Positions 36,722 through 48,577 of a stretch of DNA of 64,000 nt are shown piece after piece (the stretch's first letter is position 1; every line of letters starts with the position of its first letter). A program made the position numbers and the translations under genes. Source of the stretch: Ricinus communis (lineage: Eukaryota > Streptophyta > Magnoliopsida > Malpighiales > Euphorbiaceae); NCBI RefSeq assembly GCF_019578655.1, contig NC_063258.1, positions 1,674,001 to 1,738,000 of the forward strand. The letters run 5' to 3'. The notes beneath the pieces are model-generated. The model worked only from the letters and a program-made list of their open reading frames with translations, was not told the origin of the DNA and did no database searches.

Positions 36722-37349
36722 ACCACCCTTAAGTAGACGCTGGTATCGCATCGATGCACCTTTAAGAAGATGATGGTATCGCATCGATGCACCCTCAAGA
36801 AGATGTCGGTATCGCACCGATGCACCCTCAAGAAGATGTTGATATTGCACTGACACACCATCAAGAAGACAATGGTATCGTACCAACACACCCTCAAGAA
36901 GACATCAATATCACGCTGATGCACCCTCAAGAAGACGTCGGTATCGCACCAACGTACCCTTAAGAAGACATCGGTATCATACCGATGCACCTTAAAAAAG
37001 ATGATAGTATCATACCGATGCACCCTTAAGAAGATGTCAGCATCGCATCAATGCACCCTTAAAAAGACGATGGTAGTGCATCGACGTACCCTCAAATAGA
37101 CACCGGTATCACATCGACACACGCTCATGAAGATGTCGCCATCGCTCCAATGCACCTTTAATAAGACGACAGTTTTGCACTGACGTATTCTTAAGAAGTT
37201 GCTGATATCGTATCGGTGCACCCTCACGAAGATAACAATATCAAATCGATGAAACTTAAGAACATGATGGTATCGCACTGACATAATCCAAAAAGATGAT
37301 GATATTGCACTGATGCACCTTGAAACAACAGTATCACACCGACATGTCA
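36722..37349. repeat. 33-bp minisatellite (about 19 units)
   Basis: Unit like GGTATCGCATCGATGCACC + CTCAAGAAGATGTC, period 33 bp. As 33 is a multiple of 3, the minus strand stays open and gives 11-residue repeats (HRCDTDIFLRV); this is a repeat artefact, not a gene. Position between gag and the 3' polypurine tract matches the variable tandem-repeat region known for Ogre-type elements. Confidence 0.85.
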
Positions 37350-37354
37350 TAGAT
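37350..37354. other. Target-site duplication TAGAT (left)
   Basis: Identical to 47,892-47,896, immediately outside the outermost LTR ends of the chromovirus composite. Confidence 0.85.
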
Positions 37355-39438
37355 TGTCACGATTCGATTTGTGAGTCCGTGACCGGCACTAGGGAATGGG
37401 TAGGCTTAAGGCCACCGAATCCTATAGTAAGCCTTACTGACCAATAATTCAAATAAAATGCTAATAAAATATCATTAATCATGACTAACATGTCATAAAT
37501 AATTCTAACTGGTCTTTATAACAACCCATGTCCATAATGGACCAGAATAATCACAAAAAATTTAAAAGTACTCTACTGCGAAAGGTCTAGAGTATAAAAT
37601 AACTAAAAATATGAAAGTACAGATTATAATAAGCCCGATGAAGAAGAAGTCGGACTGTCACAATGCAGGACGATGAAGAACTCTAACTGTTACCTGAAAA
37701 ATAAAACTGAAACTGTCAGTCCCATAAATGAGTTAGAATCAAATAATCCTGTGACTATTGCAGTCTTTTCAGTAAAATAATATTTATTACCTCAGTATAA
37801 TATGCCATTGTACATCAAATACAAGTCATACCATAATCACACCATAAACTTAAAAATAAAATACATTTTAACACTTATGGGACGAGTGGCTCGGTAGAAC
37901 CCTAACCCTAATTACTTGCAGCCTTTCGGCTCTCTTAATTCCAACAAGTCTGGCGCCCAGAGAGCGAATCTCAACCAGGGGTCCTTACATCCAGCCTAAA
38001 CACTTGATTCCAACTAAACCGGTGCCTAGAGAGCATTACTCGACCAAGAACCCTTTTCCGGCAGTCAACTTTCACAGCCCAAAGAGTTATACTCGACCAG
38101 GGTAAAAATCCAAAATAACCTTGTTACCTGTCTCCGATTATTACCGGTGCGCACGCAATCCTGATGTAACCCATCAGGTGCCATGTTCTACTATAGCGTC
38201 ATCCCAATATCACAATCAACACATATATATTAATCATATTCTAACATAATCATTCAACACATACCGAAATAAAGATTTAGAAATTTGGAGAAAGCAAACA
38301 TGCAATTTGTGTGTAGAAATAATAATAATAGTATTAATATAACATTAAGTATGATATCAAAATAACGATATAATATCACTAATAATAATATTAAAATTAT
38401 TCTTAATAATTAATAGTTAAATGAAATTATTATAATGTGATACTGATAATCATATTAAACATAAATTACTAAAGCATTATATTAAATTTAGACATGACAA
38501 TAGAGCAGAGATTATGTGACATTAACTCACAGTTCTGACGCGCTCCATAATTCGCTCCTATGCCTCCGGTGGAGCTAGCGGGAAGGATGAATTATCTATT
38601 TACAAAAACACTCAATTAATAGACATTCTTAAATTTTTCCTAAGCCTAGACCCTTAGATTAGACTGCCTAAAATTAATTTAGACTCGAAAAATCTATCGA
38701 AAAATCGTTAGAACTTTCCCTAGATTACAGACATTTACCCCCAGTAAAATGGGTCCAGAACCTGCCAAAGATATATCAAATATACTGCGATTAAATAACG
38801 GGAGCCGGGCTACCAGAACTGCATTATCTTTTCCCACTCCGCAACACACCATAATATAATTAATTAAATTCAATTAATTTTTAAATTATCCATCACATGC
38901 AATTAATAGCCACAATATTTTTCTAAAATTTACATAATTTTTAGAGCCTAAATAAAATTATACCGAGTCGAAATTGTAATATTTCGCGCGTCTGAAAAAC
39001 ACCAGGGTCCGGAAGCTGGTCCTGCCAACGATGTCGGAACGCCTACGCGAAGCTCGAGTTGCGAGGAGTTCGAAGTACAAAGTTCTGATCGGAAAGCGTC
39101 GAATCGGGGCTGGAAAGATGCTGCTCTGATGACGCTTCCTTGGGTTTTCAGGGGTAGGGAGTCCGAATCTGGCGTCGGATCGCCGAAAGGACGCCGGCAG
39201 GAGGCTGAACCGACGATGGAAGCCTCCTTCACTCTTGACAGCACCGGCGGGAAGAAGGGAAGTGGAGAGGGAGCTGCTGGACGACGGTGGTGAGGGGGTG
39301 TCACACTGGCGGTGGCCTAAATGGCGCGTGCAAAGAGGGGGAGGGAGAAAGAAGGAGGAAGGAAGAGAGGAGGGAGAGGGAGGACAAAGAGAAGGGAAAG
39401 AAGGAAAATGGGAGGGGAAAGATTTTCTTTTTCTTTTA

Positions 39439-39473
<35 letters not shown>

Positions 39474-39511
39474 TATTTTATTTTTTTAGAAAAAAAACAT
39501 TGGGTATTACA
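37355..39511 (-). mobile_element. Chromovirus 3' LTR (2,157 bp)
   Basis: Plus strand TGTCACGATTCG ... TTGGGTATTACA. Three GAGAGC/GAGTTATACTCGACC-type motifs (37,954-38,105), the CGCACGCAATCCTGATGTAA block, a GA-rich tract (39,335-39,420) and a TTA microsatellite (39,440-39,475) near the end. Confidence 0.92.
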
Positions 39512-39526
39512 TTCTAACCCCTTTAG
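39512..39526 (-). other. Polypurine tract of the chromovirus
   Basis: Minus strand AAAGGGGTTAGAA directly precedes the 3' LTR start TGTAATACCC. Confidence 0.8.
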
Positions 39527-39559
39527 AAAAAAAATTCGACCTCGAATTTTAAAAGAAAC

Positions 39560-40690
39560 ACGGTTACCTTAGGATTAAAACAAATGAGGGTAGAGACTCC
39601 TCATCTCTTGCTCGGTCTTCCAAGTACACTATTCAGATGAATGATTCGGCCACAACACCTTAACCATCGGAATAACCTTAGAGCGCAGTTAGCGAACTTG
39701 AGTATCGACGATCCTGACTAGCTGCTCCTTATAAGTCAGATCTTCGCTTACTTCCACACATTGAGGCTGCAACACGTGCAAAGCGTTTGAAATGTACTTC
39801 CTTAACATTGATATGTGGAATACTGGATGCACGTGCGAGAATTTTGACGGCAAGTCCAGCTTGTATGCCACCTCTCCAATTCTATTAATAATCTCAAAGG
39901 GTCCCACATATCGAGGGGCCAATTTGCCTTTCTTGCCAAACCGCATCACACCATACATAGGAGACACCTTCAAGAACACATATTCCCTAACACTGAACTC
40001 CACGTGCTTCCACTTTGGATCCGCATAACTTTTCTGCCTACTGAAAGCTGTCTTCAGCCTCTCGCGAATAATATGAACCTTTTCTGAAGTGATATGAACC
40101 AACTTTGGTCCTGCTAACTTCCGTTTGCCAACCTCTTCCCAACACACGGGAGATCTGCACTTCCGGTCATACAAGGCCTCATAAGGTGCCATCTCGATGC
40201 TTGCATGATAGTTGTTATTATACGCGAATTCAATCAATGGTAGATACCAATCCATTAACCACTAAAATCTATCACGCACATCCGAATTAAATCCTCTAAA
40301 GTCTGAATAGTCCTCTTTGACTATCTATTCGTCTGGGGGTGAAATGCTGTACTGAAGTCCAACCTGGTACCAAGCTCTTCTTATAGCTTTTTCCAAAATC
40401 TCGAAGTGAACTGCGGTCCTCTGTCGGACACTAAGGAAATTTAGACACCGTAAAGACTAACAATCCTCTCCAGATACACTCGTGCATACTTAGCCACAGA
40501 ATAGGTAGTCTTCACTGGAAGGGAGTACGCTGACTTAATCAATCGGTCCATAATTACCCAGATAGAATCATAACCAGCAGAAGTCTTGGGTAAACCTGAT
40601 ACAAAATCCATAGTAATCCTTTCCTATTTCCACTATGGTATGGGAAGCGGTTGCAATAACCCTAACGGCTTCTGATGCTCCAACTTAATC
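39560..40690 (-). pseudogene. Chromovirus integrase C-terminal half with chromodomain
   Basis: The open part, 39,689-40,255, has AYNNNYHASIEMAPYEALYD (end of the catalytic core), RKCRSPVCWEEVG, then the GPF/Y module (RYVGPFEIINRIGEVAYKLD) and HPVFHISMLRKY. A chromodomain-like tail continues past a stop at 39,689 (LRSKVIPMVKVLW, then TWKTEQEMRSLYP). The tail is the mark of chromoviruses, whose integrases are directed to heterochromatin marks. The core between 40,270 and 40,685 has stops, so it is inactive. Confidence 0.88.
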
Positions 40691-42450
40691 TGCCACATCC
40701 CTTTTCATCCCACTCCACCAATAATTTCCTTTCAAATCATGATACATCTTGGTGGAGCCCGGATGCATGTTGTAAGCTGTATAGTGAGCTTCTTCTAAAA
40801 TCTCCTTTCTAAGATTATCCACATTGGGAACACACAACCTAGAGACCATCCTGAGGGTACAATCATCATTTATAATAAAATCATTAGCTCGACCTTGCTG
40901 CACTTCTTCCAAGATTTTTTGTAACTGCGGGTCCCGATTCTGAGCTATCCTGATTCTGTCGACAAGCACAGACCTAACCCTGAAATGTGCTAACAATGCA
41001 CCCGATTCTAATATCTCCATCTGTAGCCCTTGGTCGTACAGTTCGTGCAACTCTCTAGTCATGTGTCTCTTATATGCACTGATATGAGCAAGACTACCTA
41101 CCGACTTCCTGCTCAAGGCATCTGCCATAACATTCGCCTTACCTAGATGGTAGAGAATATTACAATCATAGTCGTTTAGAAGCTTTAACCATCTTCTCTG
41201 CCTCATATTCAATTTCTTCTATTGGAAAATATACTTTAAGCTTTTATGATCCGTATATATCTCGCACGTCTCCTCATAGAGATAGTGCCTCCAGATCTTC
41301 AAAGCAAAAATTACTACCGCCATCTCCAAATTGTGGGTCGGGTAATTTTGTTCATGCTTCTTCAACTGCCTGGACGCATAAGCTACTACCTTTCCATTTT
41401 ACATCAGGACACAATCCAAACCCACTCTAGAAGCATCGCAATACACCATGAATCCACCAGTCCCAGAAGGTAAGGTCAACACCGGAGCTGAAGCTAAACA
41501 GTCTTTCAGCTTCTGAAAGCTCTTTCACATGCGTCAATCCACTAAAACCTGACATTCTTCTTAGTCAACTTAGTCAAAGGTGCTACTATCCTCAAACAGT
41601 TTTGCACGAAACGACATTAGTAGCCTGCCAATCCTAGAAAGCTATGCACCTCAGTCACCGTGGTTGGTCTTTACCAGTCAGTCACTGCCTCCACTTTCTT
41701 AGGGTCCACCTGAATACCCTCTCTAGACACAATGTGCCTTAGAAAAGCAACACTTTCTAACCAGAACTCGCACTTGGAGAACTTAGCGTACAACTGATGC
41801 TCCTTTAATGTTTAAAGTACCATCCTGAGATGCCACGCGTGCTCCTTTTTGCTTCTGGAGTACACCAAGATATCATCAATGAATACGATGACAAAATGAT
41901 CCAGAAACTACTTGAACACTCGATTCATCAGATCTATGAAAGCCGCATGAGCATTAGTGAGTCCAAACTACATCACCAAAAACTCATAATGCCCATAACG
42001 CGTCTTGAACGCTGTTTTTGGCACGTCTTCACCACGGATCCTCAACTGATGATACCCTGATCGTAAATCAATCTTGGAGAAACATACGGCTCCTTGAAGC
42101 TGATCGAATAGGTCATCGATGCGAGAAAGCGGATACCGGTTACGAATCATCGCTTTATTTAGTTACCGGTAATCGACACAGAGGCGCAAAGTACCATCTT
42201 TCTTCTTCACGAACAGAACAGGAGCACCCCATGGAGACGTACTGGGTCTAATAAAACCATTATCCAAGAGGTCATGCAACTGCTCCTTTAACTCCTTTAA
42301 CTCGGCTAGTGCCATTGGATAGGGTGGCAAAGAAATAGGTGCTCTACCCGGTACCACGTTGATGTAGAATTCTATCTCTCTATTGGGTGGCAATCTTGAT
42401 AGTTCTTCTGGAAATACACCAGGAAACTCACAAACCACCTAAACGTCCTC
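40685..42450 (-). pseudogene. Chromovirus reverse transcriptase, RNase H and integrase zinc module
   Basis: RT begins near 42,438 ([40 protein letters not shown]), then [36 protein letters not shown] and the catalytic FIDDILVY near 41,875, with both Asp present. The RNase H region (41,050-41,700) is readable in pieces. At 41,212-40,685 the RNase H end (NVMADALSRKSVG) runs into the integrase HHCC module (HYTAYNMHPGSTKMYHDLKG). Stops at about 42,150, 41,970 and 41,790 and later ones break the frame. Confidence 0.87.
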
Positions 42451-42930
42451 GATGCAACCTTTTCCTGCTGAGGTATCCCTAACTAAAGCCAGATATCACT
42501 GAGATCCATGGCGAAGCATCCGCTTAGCTGTAATAGCTAACAAAAGAATCAATGGAGTAGGTATCTGCTCGCCTGAGTCTCTAGGGATTCGAAAAAGTCA
42601 CTTGTTTATCCCGGCAGTCCAACATGGCGAAATGCATAACCAACCAGTCCATTCCCAAAATTACATCAAAATCCAATACATCCAACAGAATTAGGTTAGC
42701 AACCAAATCTCGACCCTCAACAGACACTGGACAAGACAGAAACACGATATCAGTCTCTAAGGCATCACTTAACGGCGTAGTAATTGACATTGGAACTTGA
42801 AGTCTAACAAGTTGGACATATAATCTTAAAGCAAAACTAGGCGACACAAAAGAATAGGTAGCCCTAGGTTCTAACAAAACTCTAGCTTCAGAATAGCAAA
42901 CAGGAATAGTACTTGACACCATAACATTTG
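42451..42930 (-). pseudogene. Chromovirus protease-like domain
   Basis: Reads VCYSEARVLLEPRATYSFVS and DFDVILGMDWLVMHFAMLDC. The aspartic protease site that should read D-S/T/P-G-A is EPRAT here, so the catalytic Asp is lost. Confidence 0.8.
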
Positions 42931-44350
42931 AGGCTCATGCATCCTGAGGAGTGAGGGTGAACACTCTCGCTTGGCCCTGGCCTGACTGCTGAGAGCCTGA
43001 AGCTTGAATTTGAACTGTGCTCCCAAATCGGTCTCCTACAGATCTACCTCCAAAACCACGGCCCTACTGGCTAACATACTGAGATCCACCTTGAAAATAT
43101 TCCAGAGCTGTAGGAAAAACTGGTCGGGTCGCACTAGTAGACGAGCCCTAAGGAAAAGCTGGTCGACTGAAGTAGCGAGGACACTCTCGAGCCATATGAC
43201 CCATCTCGCCATACCTAAAATAGGCTCCGTTGGATGCTGGGCGTGGTCCCTGATGTGACCTGCCGCACATCTGACAAGTGCTGACCCCAGAACTAGAGCT
43301 GTTATAGCCTGAATTCTACCCACTACCACTGAAGCCCTGACCAGGTCTGAATCCTCGGCTACCCTTCCGATTGTGCCTACCCCTTCTATGGATACAGTGG
43401 CTTCTCTGTCCGGTCTGCTGCTCGGCACTCCTAGAGTAGCCTCCATTGCCATAGTATGACACAACTGGCTATGCACTAGACTAACCCTCAATCTTGGTCT
43501 TCTTTCTCCTACCATCATCAGTCCCCTGACCAAACCCTCGTAGGGTCATCTCCATCTGTCTCACCATGTCAGTCACTTCTAGGAAGCTGCTCCTCCTAAA
43601 CTGAACTAAGGAGACAAACTCTGGACCGAGTCCTGAAATGTACTTACTGTTCTTCTGCTCCTCGGTCCCCACAGCATAGGGCGCATACCTACTCAACTGT
43701 ACAAATTATCTGGTGTATTCTGCCACTGACATGTCTCCCTTAATTAGTCTTTCAAATCTCTCTCTATACTTCTGCCTTACGCTAAAAGGGATGAAGTACT
43801 CCTCAAACTTGTCTCTGAACTGCCTCCATGACAATCCATCTAGAAAGGGGCGGATATAGTCTCTGAACCACTGAGAGGCTATCCCCTTCAAAGAAAATCT
43901 GGCCATCTTGATGGTCCTTTTGTTAGAACAGTGCAAATCAAATGCTCTTTTCTCGACCTCGTCCAGGAAGTCTAAAGGATCCCCAGCTGTCCCATCAAAC
44001 TCCACGGATCTTAATTTAGTGTACTTGGACATGGGAACATCGTCCAGATTCCTGATACTGGACCCACTAGCATGACTTCTTGAACCTTGGGCAGCCTACT
44101 GCTGCTGGAAGACTAATAACTGCTCTAAGGCCCTCTGCATCCCAGTCATACCAGTTACAAATGCCTCCATTGGGACTCCACCAGCACCGTGTACCTCCTG
44201 AGTCTCGCCCTAATCTAGTTGGGCCGCTGCTCGAGGCCTATCTCGCCTCCTAGTACCACGAGCTGGGGCCGGAGGGGCCGTCTGAGCAGAAAACTCATCT
44301 TGGCCTTCCTGGGCCGATGCTGCAGCTGCAATCGCTCGAGTTCTCGGCAT
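42931..44350 (-). pseudogene. Chromovirus gag
   Basis: ATG at 44,350 (MPRTRAIAAAASAQEGQDEF). After a stop, capsid homology runs at 44,032-43,706 (KYTKLRSVEFDGTAGDPLDF, MARFSLKGIASQWF, WRQFRDKFEEYFIPFSVRQK) and 43,696-43,481 (YISGLGPEFVSLVQ). The zinc knuckle near 43,190-43,230 reads YFRYGEMGHMAREC, with both leading cysteines replaced by Tyr. Several stops. Confidence 0.87.
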
Positions 44351-44510
44351 GGCAAGAGCTGAAAATAAACAATAAGCTATTAAACCCAATAGACTCTCTA
44401 ACGTATAGCACAGATACTAGAATCAACAAAACACGCAAGGACATACTCGATTACCTAATTTCCGCAGTAGTTAAGGAAGATAACCTAGGTCGAAGGAAAA
44501 CTAAACCTAA

Positions 44511-44522
44511 GCCCTAATACCA
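44511..44522 (-). other. Chromovirus primer binding site, initiator Met tRNA
   Basis: Minus strand TGGTATTAGGGC, 10 of 12 matches to TGGTATCAGAGC, 4 bp after the 5' LTR end. Confidence 0.78.
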
Positions 44523-44526
44523 ACTT

Positions 44527-46710
44527 TGTCACGACCTGATCTGTGGGTCCGTGACCAGCACTAGGGAATGGGTAGGCTTAAAGCCACCAAATCCCGTAGT
44601 AAGCTTTACTGACCAATAATTCAAATAAAACGCTAATAAAATATCATTAATCATGACTAACATGCCATAAATAATTCTAACTAGTCTTTATAACATTCCA
44701 CATCCATCATGGACCGGAATAATAACAACAAATTAAAAGTACTCTACTACGGAAGGTCTAAAGTAAAAAATAACTAAAAATATGAAAGTACAGATTATTT
44801 ACAATAAGCCCAATGAAGAAAAAGTCGGATTGTCACAATGCAGAACGACGAAGAACTCTAACTATTACCTGAAAAATAAAACTGAGACTGTCAGTCCCGG
44901 GAGTAAGTTAAAATTAAATAATCATGTGACTATTGCAGTCTTCTCAGTAAAATATATTTATTACCTCAGTGTAACATGCCATTGTACATCGAATACGAGT
45001 CATACCATAAACTTAAAAATAAAATACATTTTCACACTTATGGGACGAGTGGCTCAATAGAACCCTAACCCCAATTACTAGCAGCCTTTCAAGTCTCTTA
45101 ATTCCAATAAGTCTGGTGCCCAGAGAATGAATCTCGACTAGGGGTCCTTACATCCAACCTGAACACTTGATTTCCAACTAAGCCGGTGCCTAGAGAGTAT
45201 TGCTCGACCAGGGACCCTTCTCTGGCAGTCAACTTTCACAGCCCATAGAGTTATACTCGACTAGGGCAAAAATCCAAAATAACCTTGTTACCTGTCTCTG
45301 ATCATTACTGGTGTGCATGCAGTCCTGATGTAACCCATCCGGTGGCATGTTCTACTATAGCCTCATCCCAATATCACAATCAACACATATATATTAATCA
45401 TAGTCTAATATAATCATTCAACACATATCAAAATAAATATTTAGAAATTTGGGGAAAGCAAACATGCAATTTGTGTGTAGAAATAATAATAATAGTATTA
45501 ATATAACATTAAGTATGATATCAAAATAACGATATAATATCACTAATAATAATATTAAAATTATTCTTAATAGTTGATAGTTAAATGAAATTATAATAAT
45601 GTGATACTGATAATCATATTAGACATAAATTACTAAAGCATCGTATTAAATTTAGACATGACAATAGAGTAGAGATTATGTGACTTTAACTCACAGTTCT
45701 GACGCACTCCACAGTTCGCTCCTATGCCTCCGGTGGAGCTGGTGGGAAGGATGGATTATCTATTTACAAAAACACTCAATTAATAGACATTCTTAAATAT
45801 TTGCTAGGCCTAGACCCTTAGATTAGACTACCTAAAATTAATTTAGACTCGAGAAGTCTGTCAAAAATTCGACAGAACTTTTCCTAAATTATGGACATTT
45901 ACCCATCGTAAAACGGGTCCAGAACCTGCCAAAGACACATCAAATATACTGCGATTAAATAAAAGGAGTCGGGCCACCAGAACGGCATTATTTTTTTCGA
46001 CTCCGCAACACACCACAACACAATTAATTCTATTCAGTTAATTTTTAAATTATCCATCACAAGCAATTAATAGCCACAATATTTTTCTAAAATTACAACA
46101 TATTTTTAGAGTCTAAATAAAATTATACCGAGTTAAAATTTTAATATTTCGTGCGTCTAGAAAATACCGGGGTCTGGAAGCCAGTCCTACCAACGATGTC
46201 GGAATTCTAATCCGGAAGCGCCTATGTGAAGCTCGAGTTGTGAGGAGTCTGAAAGTACATGAATTCTGACTGGAAAGTGACCGGAAAGCACCAGATCAGG
46301 GCCGGAAAGATGCTGCTCCAGTGACGCTTCCCGAGGTTTTCAGGTGTGGGGAGTCTGAATCTGGCATCGGATCGCCGAAAGGACGCTGACAGGAGGCTGA
46401 ACCGAAAATGGTAGCCTCCTTCACTCTTGATAGCACCGGCGGGAAGGAGGGAGGGGGAGAGGGAGCTGCTGGAAGACGGCGGTGAGGGGGGCGGCACGTT
46501 GGTGGCGCGACGATGGCTTGAACGGGGCGCGTAGAGAGGGGGAGGGAGAAAGAAAGAGGAAGGAAGAGAGGAGGGAGAGGGAGGAAAGAAAGAAGGGAAA
46601 GAAAGAAAATGGGAGAGGGAGAGGGGGAGAAGGAAAGAAAATGGGAGGGGAAAGATTTTCTTTTTCTTTTATTGTTATTATTATTTAAAAAAAAAACACT
46701 GGGTATTACA
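44527..46710 (-). mobile_element. Chromovirus 5' LTR (2,184 bp)
   Basis: Plus strand TGTCACGACCTG ... CTGGGTATTACA. Collinear along its whole length with 37,355-39,511, with scattered substitutions and small indels. On its right the sequence resumes with polypurine-tract DNA, so it also serves as the left LTR of a second, collapsed copy. Confidence 0.92.
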
Positions 46711-46767
46711 TTCTACCCCCTTAAAGAAAAAATTTGACCTCAAATTTTAAAAGAAACACGGTTACCT
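46711..46767 (-). mobile_element. Duplicated internal fragment next to the polypurine tract
   Basis: Repeats 39,512-39,568 (TTCTACCCCCTTAAAG, then AAGAAACACGGTTACCT). At its right end it switches directly into the middle of an LTR, with CTT shared at the junction. Confidence 0.85.
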
Positions 46768-47821
46768 TTCACAGCCTAGAGAGTTATACTCGACCAGGGC
46801 AAAAATCCAAAATAACCTTGTTACTTGTCTTTGATCATTACCGGTGCGCACGCGGTCCTGATGTAACCCATCAGGTAGCATCTTCTACTATAGCCTCATT
46901 CTAATATCAAAATCAATACATATATATTAATCATAGTCTAACATAATCATGAAAACACTCAATTAATAGACATTCTTAAATTTTTTCTAAGCCTAGACCC
47001 TTAGATTAGACTACCTAAAATTAATTTAGACTCGAGAAATCTGATTCGTACGGACATTTACCCCTCGTAAAACGGGTTCAGAACCTGCCAAAGACATATC
47101 AAATATACTGCGATTAAATAACAGGATTCGGGCCACCAAAACTGCATTATTTTTCCCGACTCCGCAACACACCACAACAGAATTAATTAAATTTAATTAA
47201 TTTTTAAATTATCCATCACATGCAATTAATAGCCACAATATTCTTCTAAAATTATAATATAATTTATAGAGTTTAAATAAAATTATACCGAGTCGAAATT
47301 GTAATATTTCGCCCGTTTGGAAAGCAACAAGGTCTGGAAACCAGTCCTGCCAACGGTATCAGAATTCGAATCCAGAAGAGCCTACGCGAAGCTCGAGTTG
47401 CAGGGAGTCCGAAAGTATAAGAATCTCGGTTGGAAAGTGACCGGAAGGTGCCAGATTAGGGCTAAAAATATGCTGCTCCGGTGACACTTCCCGAGGCTGC
47501 CGGTGGAGATTTTTACGGCAAGGGAGGTCTTTCCCGGGGTTTTTGGGAGTGGGGAGTTCAAATCCGGCATCAGATTGCTAAAAGGATGCTGACAAGAGGC
47601 CGAGCCGACGATGGAATCCTACTTCACTCTTGACAGCGCCGGCGGGAAGGAGGGAGGGGGGTGAGGGGCGGCCGGCACGCAGAGAGGGGGAGGGAGAAAG
47701 AAGGAGGAAGGAAGAGAGAAGATAGAAGGAGGAAAGGGAGAAGGGAAAGAAAGAAAAGGGGAGAGGGAGAGGGAGAGGGAGAGGGGGAGAAGGAAAGAAA
47801 AGAGGAGGGGAAAATTTTTTC

Positions 47822-47856
<35 letters not shown>

Positions 47857-47891
47857 TATTTTATTTTTTAAAATAAAAACTAGGTATTGCA
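46768..47891 (-). mobile_element. Third, partial chromovirus LTR
   Basis: Starts in mid-LTR (TTCACAGCCTAGAGAG), lacks a further block between 46,930 and 46,931 (about 370 bp present in the other LTRs) and one near 47,042, and ends TAGGTATTGCA. It is followed by TAGAT. Contains four GAGAGG units (47,761-47,790) and a TTA run (47,822-47,855). Confidence 0.85.
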
Positions 47892-47896
47892 TAGAT
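47892..47896. other. Target-site duplication TAGAT (right)
   Basis: Matches 37,350-37,354. Confidence 0.85.
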
Positions 47897-47997
47897 AATC
47901 AAGGTATAACACCCAAACCTTAAGATTCTTTTTGCTTTGTTCAATCTAATTTTCAAAATGTGTTTTCTGCAAAAACAAATTTCTTTCAAAATCCCCC

Positions 47998-48016
47998 CTC
48001 TAAAGTGGGGGCAAAC
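47998..48016 (+). other. Polypurine tract of the Ogre-like element
   Basis: CTCTAAAGTGGGGGCAAAC directly before the 3' LTR start. Confidence 0.75.
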
Positions 48017-48577
48017 TATTAGACACCAAATATTTTCAAATTAAAATTTTTATAAGCCCGATGGTGGGACATTTTAGTTGGTGAAATGCTCTTGAATGAA
48101 TAATGCATGTTAAACTATGGAAATAGCCTCGAGGATCAACCCTAAAGCCCTGTAACCCAGAAAACCACACTTTAGTTAAGCTGTCAGGCTAAGCTAGTGT
48201 GATTGACTCTGCAGACAATCAGGTAAAGCCAACGCTAACTCAGGCTAAGCTTACGTAAGCACAGGCTAATCCAGCGTGCGTTCAAGTAGGGCAAGGCCTT
48301 TTTAGCTTTATGTCATGTCATGTCAAGAAAAAATTTATTAAACGACGTGGTGCCATCCTAGCCCTCTCTAATCTTCACACCCCTACATACCCATACACAA
48401 AAAAATCCTAGCCCCACTTTCTCTTTGCACCAATTTTTCTCTAAAACACTAAAAATACTAATAAGCCCTAGTCTTATACACACATCAAGATCTTTAGGTA
48501 GTATTTTCCAAGTTTTACCCACCTTCTTTTATTTTAAAAGGAGTCTAATTTGAATTTCTCATTAAAATCCACCACTT
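48017..48577 (+). mobile_element. Ogre-like element, 3' LTR (truncated)
   Basis: Starts TATTAGACACCAAATATTTT (5' LTR TGTTAGCACTAAATTTTG) and aligns with 27,971-28,560 up to CATTAAAATCCACCACT, then stops abruptly. Carries the phased AGGCTAAGC array at 48,186-48,275. Confidence 0.75.
48186..48275. repeat. 21-bp phased AGGCTAAGC array (3' LTR)
   Basis: AGGCTAAG at 48,186, then AGGTAAAG at 48,221, AGGCTAAG at 48,242 and AGGCTAAT at 48,263; the last three are 21 bp apart. The array is longer than in the 5' LTR. Confidence 0.7.

Larger units (their letters stand above)
37355..47891 (-). mobile_element. Tekay/Del-like chromovirus composite with three LTRs
   Basis: Plus-strand order: LTR (37,355-39,511), internal region coded on the minus strand (39,512-44,526), LTR (44,527-46,710), a 57-bp internal fragment next to the polypurine tract (46,711-46,767), and a partial LTR (46,768-47,891). 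The unit as a whole is flanked by TAGAT. LTRs over 2 kb starting TGTAATACCC, a Met-initiator primer site, a GPF motif and a chromodomain-like tail point to the Tekay/Del chromovirus lineage of Ty3/gypsy. It is inserted in the Ogre-like element between the minisatellite and the polypurine tract. Confidence 0.9.

Noticed and set aside
36722..37349. CRISPR-like array
   Set aside because: Units are contiguous 33-bp tandem repeats without unique spacers, in a plant retroelement.
36610..37350. Two long minus-strand frames with HRCDTDIFLRV repeats
   Set aside because: They are the translation of a 33-bp minisatellite, open because the period is a multiple of 3; no start context, domain or conservation supports a protein.
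39235..39572. Overlapping Arg/Glu-rich frames running into Ile or Tyr repeats
   Set aside because: Produced by the GA-rich tract and TTA microsatellite at the LTR end; the same pattern is seen at 46,482-46,688 and 47,578-47,892.
27515..44522. Possible tRNA-Met genes at sites matching its 3' end
   Set aside because: Only the 12-base primer binding sites of LTR elements are present; no tRNA fold.
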